Program-made: the position numbers and the translations under genes
NCBI GenBank assembly: GCA_905250115.1
Contig: CAJNOI010000083.1
Span: 193,371 to 257,370, forward strand
Source: Adineta steineri
Lineage: Eukaryota > Rotifera > Eurotatoria > Adinetida > Adinetidae
DNA length: 64,000 bases
Reading direction: 5' to 3'
Part shown: piece by piece, positions 1 to 9,640 of the stretch
How positions within the stretch are numbered: position 1 is the first letter of the stretch
How the letters are laid out: each line of letters begins with the position of its first letter
Notes under the pieces: model-generated
The model's database searches: none
The model's input: the letters and a program-made list of their open reading frames with translations, nothing else
Told to the model about the DNA's origin: nothing

Positions 1-202
1 CAATCGAATGGGTCTTATAAAGACATATCAAAAAGGAACAGGCAATCCTATACAGAATCTTGGACATGATGTTACAATTCAAGTCGTATGGAACTCGAAT
101 CAACATCAGTTCGAAGGAAAATGGTACGTACGAACGAACAAGTATAGTGGACAAGATAAGTTTCATCTCAACCTCGAAAAAAGTTATAAAGCAATGGAAT
201 AA
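1..202 (+). CDS. 3' end of an unidentified gene, cut by the window edge
   Basis: The reading frame is open from base 2 to the TAA at 200-202, so about 66 C-terminal residues are visible and the start lies outside the window. The peptide is polar and rich in Asn, Gln and Lys, with short beta-like stretches (VTIQVVWN, FEGKWYV) and no cysteines or membrane segment. I do not recognise the family. An in-frame ATG at 8 could only be internal, because nothing upstream is visible. AATAAA-like sequence follows at about 244. Confidence 0.45.
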   Translation, partial: NRMGLIKTYQKGTGNPIQNLGHDVTIQVVWNSNQHQFEGKWYVRTNKYSGQDKFHLNLEKSYKAME

Positions 203-788
203 TAGAATATTAATTAATAATTCTTTTTTGTTGACTTTAATCAATAAATAAAAGTATAATACTTACGTATATGAATGAGTGTGAATATTTCATTTATATT
301 TTATTCTCACCCACCCTCAATCATAATGATAAATGTATATGAGAACTGAATATGAATCTTTCTTGCTAGTTTAATTATAATACAACTGTTACGATACAGT
401 AAAACAAGTAAGAATATATGTAGAGAAAAATGAAAACATAGGTGACATTTATTTGAGCGGATACCTTTGATAATGATGAAATTTTTGGGTCTATTTATAG
501 TTTCTTATGATAAATACTTATCAATTCTATTCTGATAAAAAAAATAAAATTGAACAATTTTGTGAGGATCTAAGCGTATGATAAGAGCCAAAAACTAGCA
601 GTAAGTGTGAATGCATATAAGCATCTCAGTAAAGAAAGGATCTATACGTCCACATCTTTAAATTATAGGTACTTGCTGAGATATATTTATGTGAATGGAT
701 TTATTTCAGCTTATATGTATTTTGCGTAAATATATCATACGTTTAATTATTTTAAATCTTTTTATGTCTTTTTGTCATTCTTCCATTA
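203..788. other. Intergenic, AT-rich
   Basis: No coding exon was recognised. A short CCCACCCTCAA motif at about 309-319 resembles one arm of the telomere-like palindrome family found elsewhere in the window. The rest is the 3' flank between the plus-strand gene end and the convergent peptidase gene. Confidence 0.5.
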
Positions 789-2714
789 TTACTCTTCGTG
801 ATAGCCGTTGGTTTCCTTCATCTTCTTTTTTAATAACTTTTTTATATATTTCAACATCTTTCCGACATTTGGAGTGCCAAGTCCTGTTACAGGATCCCAA
901 CCACAACTAGCTTGAAAACCTTTACACTGATCATTGCAGGTATCTCTTACACATATGTTATCCCCTGATGTTATATCTTTAAAACACTTTGGACAGTCTT
1001 TGGCCATCTTGTATAACAATGGATTGAGAAAACCTAATGTTCGATTTGTCATATTTATCGAATATGAATTCAGAATTGAGACAATACCAGCCCACATTGG
1101 TGCTGACATACTCGTACCACCAACTTTTCTGAAAACACCGTTCCATACAGTAAAACTATATACACCAAGTGCAGCCACATCGGGAAAAGCACGCCCATAT
1201 TGATTGTACATTGATGACGGAGGATACTCTTTTGGAAATTCACTATTCAGACATTGGCTTTCTTGAAAGTATCGGTTAACAACATCTTTTTGGTAGGATG
1301 GTTGGACCATAACAGTGGAGAATCCACCACCACTGGTGTAGCCGTAATCCATACCAGCAGCGACTTCATCTCCATCTGATACACAGGAAACCGGTGCTGT
1401 CTTATTCAAACAAACCGATGGTTGATAAGGCAATGTTTCGTACATCATATTCATCAATTCAGTTCCCCCAACTGATGTGATGAATGAAGAGGTGCCTGGA
1501 TATCCAGGATAGAACACTTTATTTGTGCAATTTACTGTTTCATTATTTCCTCCAAGACCATTCGCTCCATCGTCACCACTTGAAACTAAAATTGTTATAC
1601 CTCTCATTCCTAGTTTCATGAATTCAAGATTTGTACGATCTATGTATTTCTGAGATGCGATCATGATCTTATTATCACAGTCGCTAACAACTGAGCATAT
1701 ACCTATTTCAGGTTCAGTGTATGACACAGACATAACTTGTGGTATATCATCCAGTTGATTTAAGAGAAGTGCAATTGAGAAGAAATTTTCACCAAACCCT
1801 GAATCGTTAAAGCTCTTATCATAGTTGAAATACCAAGTTTCAGCTGAAGGATTTAAACCAGACATCTGTTCGACATCTAACATTGTTTCGAGACCTGGAT
1901 TTGATTGATTATTACTTCCACGAATATGATTTTTCTTAAGAGATTTAATCGGTAACTCGAGTAATTTCGCATATAAAAGTAAATCTTGTTCACGATAGTA
2001 TTGACCAAGAAATTGTAATGATCCTTGTGAGATAACTGATGATGGATCATTTTTTTGAACTTCTGGAATGTTATAGTATTTTTTAACGAATTGTGGGATA
2101 ATGTATGGTTTTGTCACGATCGCAGCGGTTGTTGCAACAATTGTTGTTGTATCACTAGTTGATGCATCAACTGAAGCGGAACGAATTGTTTCATATGATT
2201 TGGTAGGTTTTTTATGAATCACTCGAAAATCATTTAATCCAAGATGAAACTCAACATGTTCGTTTATTTCATCTGGCAAACAAATGTCATCAAAAGTTCG
2301 ATGAATGGTTCGTCCTGTATTAGAATTTTGATAAGGATGAAATTCAGTTGAAAAATGTTTTGATGCTTGTTCAACTGTTGTTTTAATCTGAATTGTATCA
2401 TCTCCGATAAAGTTTACAGATATCAGAGATTCCTTTGCAATCCAACGTTTGATTGCATTCAAGGCTTCAGTATTAGTTTTAAGAATTGCGTTTATTTGTG
2501 AACGTGTTAACCATTGTTGATATTGATTGCTATCGGGATTGGTAATCTTCCAAAATAATGATTCGAATTTCTTTCGTGCTATTGGATCTTGTTTTATAAT
2601 TAGATAAAATGTAATTGATTCATTTGAATGCGATGGCTCAGATGAGAATTTTTTCCAAGGATGAGGCGGAGAACCTTGAATAATAATACATAGAATGAGA
2701 AATATAAGTGACAT
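789..2714 (-). CDS. TPP1: Sedolisin (S53) serine-carboxyl peptidase, tripeptidyl-peptidase I type
   Basis: A single-exon ORF of 641 aa, somewhat longer than human TPP1 (563 aa). Residues 1-13 form a hydrophobic signal peptide. Residues about 30-170 match the S53 activation (pro) domain, and the rest is the catalytic domain. The family's catalytic set is visible: Glu276 and Asp280 in GLETMLDVEQM, oxyanion Asp381 in SSGDDGANG, and nucleophile Ser535 in GGTSMSAP. The C-terminal KDIT plus GWDPVTGLGTPN segment is the usual calcium site. The family removes N-terminal tripeptides in acid lysosomes, or acts as an acid endopeptidase when secreted. Several N-glycosylation sequons fit a lysosomal or secreted enzyme. 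The gene lies only 51 bp downstream of the stop of the next minus-strand gene, so the two could share a transcript; this is inference. Fungal and bacterial sedolisins share the motifs, so orthology to TPP1 is likely rather than certain. Confidence 0.93.
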   Translation of the reverse strand: MSLIFLILCIIIQGSPPHPWKKFSSEPSHSNESITFYLIIKQDPIARKKFESLFWKITNPDSNQYQQWLTRSQINAILKTNTEALNAIKRWIAKESLISVNFIGDDTIQIKTTVEQASKHFSTEFHPYQNSNTGRTIHRTFDDICLPDEINEHVEFHLGLNDFRVIHKKPTKSYETIRSASVDASTSDTTTIVATTAAIVTKPYIIPQFVKKYYNIPEVQKNDPSSVISQGSLQFLGQYYREQDLLLYAKLLELPIKSLKKNHIRGSNNQSNPGLETMLDVEQMSGLNPSAETWYFNYDKSFNDSGFGENFFSIALLLNQLDDIPQVMSVSYTEPEIGICSVVSDCDNKIMIASQKYIDRTNLEFMKLGMRGITILVSSGDDGANGLGGNNETVNCTNKVFYPGYPGTSSFITSVGGTELMNMMYETLPYQPSVCLNKTAPVSCVSDGDEVAAGMDYGYTSGGGFSTVMVQPSYQKDVVNRYFQESQCLNSEFPKEYPPSSMYNQYGRAFPDVAALGVYSFTVWNGVFRKVGGTSMSAPMWAGIVSILNSYSINMTNRTLGFLNPLLYKMAKDCPKCFKDITSGDNICVRDTCNDQCKGFQASCGWDPVTGLGTPNVGKMLKYIKKLLKKKMKETNGYHEE

Positions 2715-2765
2715 AAAGATTTCAAGAAAAAATGTTTGGGTGTCTATCTCTTACCCATCCGTACC

Positions 2766-4948
2766 TCAAGATAAAAGTTGTTCTTTACCTTTCAATACAC
2801 GTTTTTGACATTTTGTTGTACTTGGTTGCGGTTTTATTTTACTAGGTTCATTTGGACGATGCACTGGTTTTCCTAAAAACACATTGTTATTTATCATCTT
2901 GATCTTAAAAATATCAAATGTTAACAAGAGCTATGTTAATAAACGAGCAAGTTTTCTTCTCGAGAAATATAACATTGGAAGAATAAAGTGATTTAAATTT
3001 AGGTTAGATGTTCTTATTATAAAAATACTTGTTTCATTTACATAGATGAACTTTTTCCTCTGTCGTTCTCTGTCAAAACTGCGACATTTGATAATATTAT
3101 CAGGATTTCCGTGCTAGGCTCCATATTTATACAATATTTTACTATTGTGTGAGCTATTTTGATTTAAAATCTGATTAAACTGACTCAAATATAGGAATTG
3201 AATATTATTCGAAGCTACAAATCTATTACGTGGTCTTTTATAATAATAATTGTTCACATTCGAAGCAGGTCGATATTTGTTTTCTTGTTCTTGTTCTTGT
3301 TCTTCTGATGATTCTTTTCTGTCTTCTTTTTCTTCCGATTCATATGTAGAATCTATATTAGATCGTGTTTCATACGGTTTGGAAATCGAGAATGAACCAA
3401 GATTAGTGCGAACACCACCCTTAAAACCGCCATGTCTAGAGTTGATCATTGGAATATTTGGACCGGTTACTAATAAAGTAATAAAAAGATATTGAAAAAT
3501 GGTCGAAAGAAAGAAAACTAACAGGATTGTCTTTGGAAAAAACGATTCATATGAATAGGATCAACCAGTGGTCCACCATTACGGTATAAGCTCGCATCTT
3601 TAGAAGCGATGAGCTCTGCAATCGAGTATGAATCACCATAGGTATTAATCAATGGAGGTATAACATAGACTAAAACGATAACTTATCATTAATGACTTTT
3701 CAGAAAATTAGGACTCATGTACTACCTTCTGTTTTTGAATAAATAATTGTTTGTTTTGTGGATCGATCGGCAACGATTGGAGTCCAGGGCATGAACGAAA
3801 GAAAGGGACCCTTAAAAGCTTAAAAGAAATATATAATCAAATCGAATCAGAGAAAGAAATAATATAGTATACGCATGTCACGACGACTATATCGAGCAAC
3901 AGGAAAACGAAATCGTTGATACGATCGTCTACCACCATCACGACGACCCTTTGAACGAATATAAGTATTCATATAACCAGTACTTTTAGATGAACTAGAT
4001 CTCTATAATTGAGTGAAAATGTACATAGTTGACTAGAAACAACAAACATAATACTTACATCCCGGTGAACATACGATCGTAGTTGAGGAAGTTTTTCATT
4101 GTTGTTTTCAACATTGTCCTCATCATCTAATTTTTCGAGTTGTTGTGATGTTTTCATTTCTGACATCTCATTGTCTATGTCTGTCTTCTCTCCACTTTCC
4201 CAATCATGCACCATCTTTGTTTCATCTATTGAAATATATTTTACAATCATAGTAATATCTAGCATAAATTTATAGAGTATCCTATAGTTATTCTGGTATA
4301 GAAGTGAGAGACACAATGAGTAAACTCTTTCCTAGAGTAAAGCTCTTAGACACTTTTAATAGGTTTTGTAATACAGAAATTTTTAAAAATTCCTAGAGGG
4401 TTTTCAGGTTTGCAGAGGAGATTTTATCATTTCTTGTATTAATATATATGAATTCCATATGCTTTGACGTTAGAAACTTGAAACATACTAAGTTTCAAAG
4501 CCAAATATTGATAATAAATTTCGGAAACTACTCAAAATGTTTTGAGGTAAGGTAAAACTCTAACATAGCGGACGAATCACATCTACTGACATCTATGTCC
4601 TAATTATTTGATCTGTTTTACCTTGTTCTCTCACAATATTGGCATCAGTGACTAGTGTTGCTCGATGATAGTGCAACGCTATAATGCCAACACTAACGAT
4701 GAAGAGAAGTAACAAGCCTGCACACATAAATTTTATTTTAGTTTTAGAAACAGCATGTATCCATGTAGAACTAGAATTCATTTGAACAAAATATATACTT
4801 TTTAATTAATTGGATTCTCAAATGCTTACATTGTTTTCAATGGATGTTGTTGTACAGCCACCTCTGGAACTGTTCCCTGTTGATGCTCGTTCGTCGTCGT
4901 ATATTGTAATTCTGATTCAACCCTGTGGTATTGATTACTCACAGACAT
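2766..4948 (-). CDS. Unrecognised type II single-pass membrane protein, eight exons
   Basis: Reconstructed by hand: exons 4948-4830, 4770-4622, 4225-4059, 4002-3873, 3818-3726, 3669-3523, 3469-3230 and 2872-2766, all with GT-AG introns and agreeing phases, giving about 383 aa. The start is the ATG at 4948, reading MSVSNQYHRVES. Residues 1-53 are polar and end in basic residues, 54-74 form one hydrophobic membrane segment (FMCAGLLLLFIVSVG onward), and the remainder would be luminal or extracellular. Then come an acidic stretch (about 90-130), an Arg-rich stretch (RSKGRRDGGRRSYQRFRF) and two short GG-containing segments (YRNGGPLVD and SRHGGFKGG), followed by a Glu/Gln run and a basic, proline-rich tail. 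If the last intron is retained, a longer 3' exon would read to a stop at 3114 instead. I know no family with this architecture. The exon model is fairly secure for exons 1-7 and less so for the last exon. Confidence 0.6.
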
Positions 4949-5108
4949 CTTTGATTTTAATATATTAATTAGTCGTTCTATTTAATATAGGAAGCGATCT
5001 AAAAGAAATTTTAAATTGGCAGATTGATCTGGAATTACATGAGTATGAATTCTGGGAGCCACTGCATGAGAAGGACAACCGATTTCCCAATATGCGTGCT
5101 CAATGATA

Positions 5109-5383
5109 ATCACGGATAGGCATGTACCGAGCCCGAGCCTCTCGGGCTCGGGTAGGCTCGGGGCTCGGTCAGGCTCGGGGCTCGGGGTTCGGTAGGCTCG
5201 GTCACAACTCGAGGCTCGGTGTCAGGTGGATGTAGGAGTGAATTTCTTACATCTGAGCCCGATCGACCCCGAGCCTACCGAGCCCCGAGCCTTGACCGAG
5301 CCCCGAGCCTACCGAGCCCCCAGCCCGAGAGGCTCGGTCAAGGCTCGGGCAAGGCTCGGGCTCGGTACATCCCTAATCACGGA
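5109..5383. mobile_element. GC-rich hAT-like MITE with 8-bp target-site duplication
   Basis: The element spans 5117-5375 (259 bp). It begins TAGGCATGTACCGAGCC and ends with the inverse, a 23-bp terminal inverted repeat with one mismatch. Both sides carry the 8-bp direct repeat ATCACGGA (5109-5116 and 5376-5383). An 8-bp duplication and a TAGGGATG-type end are typical of hAT transposons. The interior is almost entirely permuted GGCTCGG/CCGAGCC units arranged head to head, so the whole element can fold back. It has no coding capacity and is far more GC-rich than its surroundings. Confidence 0.82.
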
Positions 5384-5524
5384 TCAAAGTTTGGCCGCGA
5401 CCACCTTGTAGAGAATTTTTTTCAGGGATAAATCCAAATTTCTAGCCTTAAAGCGTGAAATCTAACTGAGATATGAATTACCGACTGAAAACACCAAAAT
5501 GGGATTTTTTCAAATTTTGAGTTT

Positions 5525-6131
5525 GAGGGTGTGGATATAGACATGGGTGTGCGCTAGGGAGACTGAGGGGACTAAAGAGATTAGTGGGGAGTAGGGCGAT
5601 TACTGGGACTAGAGGACATGGGCGACTAGAGGGATTAGAGGATCTAGAAAAAGCAGGGGGGACTAAGAGGAGCAGAGGAACTAGGGGGACTAGTGGTATG
5701 GATGTATCATGTTTATGCTGATTTTGACATCCACACCTAGCTATTAAGTTATTTCAGCTGTGGTGAAATATTACCAGAATTTAGGACAGCGGAAAGCAGC
5801 TGAGTGTGGGATGCTGGAGGGATAGATGAATTTGCTGAATAGTGGAAAAGTTCAGATTTTCCACTATAATAGTTGAATCTAACTTTCGAGTTTGATACTA
5901 CTGTCTTAGTCCTTCTAGTCCCCCATATCCTCTAGTTCTCCTAGTCCCCAATGCCCTCTAGTCCGTGTAGTTCACCTAGTCCCCCTTAGTGCTCATAGTC
6001 CTCCATGTCCGCTAGTTCCCATAGTCCACGATGTCCTCTAGTTCCCCTAGCCCCTTTAGTGCCCCTAGTTCTCCATGTCCTCTAGACCTCTAGTCCTCCT
6101 AGCTCACATCGACACCCGTACCCACACCCTC
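5525..6131. repeat. Foldback repeat with arms of GGACTAG-type units
   Basis: The left arm (about 5525-5705) is a degenerate run of units such as GGGGACTAG and AGGGATTAG. The right arm (about 5905-6131) is the same in inverse orientation (CTAGTCCCC, CTAGTTCTC). The outer ends are GAGGGTGTGG (5525-5534) and CCACACCCTC (6122-6131), so the structure closes with the telomere-like palindrome motif seen elsewhere. A unique 200-bp centre separates the arms. No target duplication or coding sequence was seen. Confidence 0.7.
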
Positions 6132-7750
6132 AAGAGTACTTGAATTCGAAATTTTAGATAAATTAAAAACTTGAGTAAAAGTTAAAAACTCATACTAAAT
6201 TAACCATTTCTACACTACCGATCTATTGTCTTAGTACTTAAATCATCTAAAATAAATGCAGTAAAACAGTAAAATGATAACAATTTGAAATCAAACCATA
6301 AATATTCGAAAACTAATACTATTTGCATCATATATAAAAAGAAATGAAAACATCTGTATGTTTCACACTTTTACTTATTATAATGGTAGCATATGATAAC
6401 AAGATAAAGCAGTCATAAGACCCATTGCTTTCGTCAATATTATTATTTTACTGTAATATATTTTTAGAACAAATAATTCGAAAGCATTGGAAGATAAAAA
6501 GGAAAAAGAACATACAAGGCGTTTTACATTTATATATTTCTGATGAGAATAATTTCGTTATCGTCACACTGTAAGAGAGTTAGAAATTTTATTAGTTTAT
6601 CATTTGCCTTTTTTATTTATACTTCATAGTTTAGTTTCAATTAAATAATTATAACAGATGGCTCAATTTGAGACTTATAATTAATTAAAACAATGAAGAA
6701 AGAACGGCAAACAACAAAATTATGTTTTAAATAAAAAGTTAATAATTTTTTTTAGAATCAATAATGGTTTTTGTTACAAAGAAGCACAGTAACATGCTTT
6801 CCTTATGATAGATTTTATTTTGACGGTTTCAAAATAGTTATTTGTATTCGATAAGAGATGAATACTTGTCTCAATCCACAAGATATTTTTTTCTTTCAAG
6901 TATATGTCTTTCAAAATATATACAAAAATATTAGAAACAAATGCAATTAGATAAGTATATCTTGTAAATATAATATTTCTAATTGATTATAAAACAATAG
7001 ATATCTTTTTCGTGAAATTTACATATAAAAATGTGTGTGTGAACTATAAACTGAAGTTTTGCAGTGTGGGTATAGGTACTACATGGATGATGAATCAATC
7101 CAAATCATCAAAATCACACCTGTCTACGCGTACATCCTGATAAAAGAACGATGATTGTTTTTGTTAATAATCACGATGAATATGTATGATTGCATATTTT
7201 AGCCCCCAGGCAGCTGCGCTGACAAGTTTTTTTCTTCTTTGACGGCGTTGGTGTAGATAAAAAAGAAAGGAATCCAAATCAATACCCTCAGCTTTTCATA
7301 ATAATGAATAAAAAAAAACTATAGTTTCAAATTGTCATAATTTAGAAGATGATCTTTTCAAATAATTTTAAGCTATTAAATTAAAACTATCTTAAGTTGA
7401 TGGATTTAATGAAAATATTTCAATATTATTGTAATATAATAATAATTGTCTTCTTTTATTCTTCTTAAATTTAATATGGTTTATTAACAGAATGATAAAC
7501 ATATATTCGAGATAAATTTGCTTTATTATCAACCAAACAAGTATGATGATGACAGTATTGAAAAATTAGAGAGCGAAGATGTAGGTAAATAAAAGATTGA
7601 TATTCATATAATCAACAAAAGCACGTTGTTTGCATACAATGGTGAAAGAAAGAAAAAAAAGTTATCTGTATATAATAATATGATATGAGTAACAAATATT
7701 GAAACGAAATATATATAATAGATGTATACATAATATTTACCTGATTTTAG
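6132..7750. other. Intergenic, AT-rich, with one telomere-like motif and one duplicated block
   Basis: No gene was recognised. A GTGTGGGTATAGGTACTACATG stretch starts near 7065 with a weak inverse partner near 7118-7135. The block 7467-7653 recurs at 10661-10836 and is listed separately. The rest is low-complexity AT-rich DNA. Confidence 0.45.
7467..7653 (+). repeat. Direct duplication, copy 1 (partner at 10661-10836)
   Basis: The two blocks share TATGGTTTATTAA at the left and TAAAAGATTGATATTCATAT near the right, with CACGTTGTTTG following, in the same order and spacing but with many substitutions. They flank the receptor gene at 8570-9523 on either side. This looks like an old segmental duplication. 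No convincing ORF is shared. Confidence 0.6.
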
Positions 7751-8368
7751 TTGAAAAAAAGTTGTTGTTACAGTGATATTTTGGTGTGGGTACGGGTAAT
7801 AATGAAATTAGTTATAAAACAACTATCATTAATTGGAGTCGTACACGTTGCAGAGAAAAACGAAGAGAATAATATTCTACTCCATTTTAATCCCCGACCT
7901 AAATCTGCATTAAAAAAGTTAATTCTATCTGAAAGACAAGATTTTTGTCATTTTAATTTTCGATAACCACTCGTCAATCAACCTCAAATATTTCCTCATG
8001 ATCTTTATTATTGACAAGTTACTATCGATAAATGAAATATATAACAATCTACCTACATGTTTACAGATTAGAGAATGTTCGATACTCATTGATAATACAA
8101 TTGATCAATCAGAATACAAGAGAAGTTATATTCAAAGACTCTAAATAAATCAGAATATGTTCGTGAGGAGGCAATAAATATGACACGAGAAATTAAAAAA
8201 ATAACACAAATTTTAACTGAACATATTGATATACTGATGTTACAAAAATATTTAAGTGATAAAATAAAGGGTAGATATAATTTATTTGAAATATCAGTAC
8301 CAAACATAATCAATACGGAAGAACGACAAATAAACGAACAAGTTTCAGTACTAATTCCTTCACTATAA
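7751..8368 (+). pseudogene. Possible decayed gene remnants, two coding-like stretches
   Basis: A 71-codon frame at 7751-7966 and another ending at 8366-8368 have protein-like composition (for example SEYVREEAINMTREIKKI in the second). In the second stretch, coding-like sequence upstream of about 8135 sits in a different frame (RECSILIDNTIDQSEYKR), with a stop at the junction, which suggests a frameshift. A TTTACAG acceptor precedes it at about 8067. I recognise no domain, and chance ORFs in AT-rich DNA remain possible. Confidence 0.25.
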
Positions 8369-8569
8369 CAATATCCAGGCACAATTTGAGAATCAATACT
8401 TGTTAATATTCATTATATCCTAATATCTCATCCTTTAAATGTTAATTACTTTAAATCATGAAGCATTTGCACATAAAGACAGATATAATCTTACGAATAA
8501 CTTCGTTTTTATTTTAGACAACAAAGAAGTATACAGACTTAACAACAACAAAAAAAGAAAGCGTCTAAC

Positions 8570-9523
8570 TTATTGACCAAAAAATAAACGTTTCACTTCT
8601 TTCCGAAATGTTTTCGATATAAATAAATATGCATAACAACCAATACAAAATGAAATATCAGCAAGAAAAGATCCTACCAAATTCAAAAAGATGCTCATAT
8701 GTGTGAAGTCGTTATTTTGTACGATTTGGTAATATATAATAACAACTAACAGCATTGCATTACATGCTATATAAATAAAAATATCTACAGCTACCATTAA
8801 AACAAATTGTCGATCTTTGGAGTGAAAGAGATGTACAAAGTTTGCCGCTGTATTTCCAGTGTTCGGTGGCACAGGAGCAATGCGTCGATGACGCACTTTT
8901 CGAATGTTTTTTGCAGTCCATATGGCAAAAATAATCATTAACAAAGGCACTATAATTGCTGTGACGAACAATGAATAATAACCTATGAGAAGGGTGTATA
9001 GTCCTGCTCGAGCGTAACACATAAAATAACCAGGTGCTATTTCTTGTATATCTACTAGAATTAATGTATGACAATGAAACAATATCCAAAATAATGTTCC
9101 ACAACCGATACAAATATAAGCTAAATGACGAGTACTTCTTTGCCGTGCTCGAACATTTGATGATGTGACTAAAACCCGGTCGATTGAAGCTAAGATAACA
9201 TAAAATGGACTGAGAATATCAAATAAATATAATATGTAATAACAGAAACGACATGTGAAGAGATTAGATTTAGTAGGATCTATTCCATAGCCAAGTGCTA
9301 ATGTAGTCAATAATACTGATATAGTAAGATATAAGAAATTAGCGATATTTACTGCTATCAAATAGATCGAACATGGACTTTTACGTAGATTTTTTTGAGT
9401 GAAAACCATCAGATTGATGACACAACTGACAATACCAAGTACCAATAATATTGGACCACCAATTCGAAATAAATTTGTCTGTATTGATTCTAACGATGTA
9501 AGAAAACCGTCCGATGAAGACAT
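8570..9523 (-). CDS. Rhodopsin-like seven-transmembrane receptor
   Basis: About 317 aa from the ATG at 9523 (MSSSDGFLTS). An in-frame ATG at 9640 would add 39 residues, but the second receptor of this family in the window starts just before the first membrane segment, so I prefer the shorter form. Seven hydrophobic helices are visible. TM1 is followed by KNLRKSPCSIYL. TM3 ends in LASIDRVLVTS, where IDR replaces the canonical DRY. TM7 carries GCYAYLFISKTFRKEV in place of NPxxY. A Cys at the start of TM3 (CRFCYY) and one in loop 2 (YFMCYARAG) can form the conserved disulfide. Receptors of this type presumably sense peptides or other small ligands at the plasma membrane; the ligand is unknown. 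It is clearly a paralogue of the gene at 19220-20104, sharing long segments such as SPFYxILASIDRxLVTS. Confidence 0.85.
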   Translation of the reverse strand: MSSSDGFLTSLESIQTNLFRIGGPILLVLGIVSCVINLMVFTQKNLRKSPCSIYLIAVNIANFLYLTISVLLTTLALGYGIDPTKSNLFTCRFCYYILYLFDILSPFYVILASIDRVLVTSSNVRARQRSTRHLAYICIGCGTLFWILFHCHTLILVDIQEIAPGYFMCYARAGLYTLLIGYYSLFVTAIIVPLLMIIFAIWTAKNIRKVRHRRIAPVPPNTGNTAANFVHLFHSKDRQFVLMVAVDIFIYIACNAMLLVVIIYYQIVQNNDFTHMSIFLNLVGSFLADISFCIGCYAYLFISKTFRKEVKRLFFGQ

Positions 9524-9640
9524 GTTACTTTGAGGACAACTTTGATATATGTGAAAAATGTTTTTTTTCTTGTTGAATGCAAAACTTTTAAATGAAAGAG
9601 TAATAATAATGAGTCGGATATAATTGTTTGATTTAGTCAT

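Noticed and set aside
5219..5431. Two overlapping GC-rich frames of 60-70 codons
   Set aside because: They lie inside the MITE and translate its GGCTCGG repeats.
9524..9640. 39-residue N-terminal extension of the first receptor
   Set aside because: It is Lys/Asn/Phe-rich without helix or sequon pattern, and the paralogue at 19220 starts close to TM1; the ATG at 9523 is preferred, though the longer form is not excluded.
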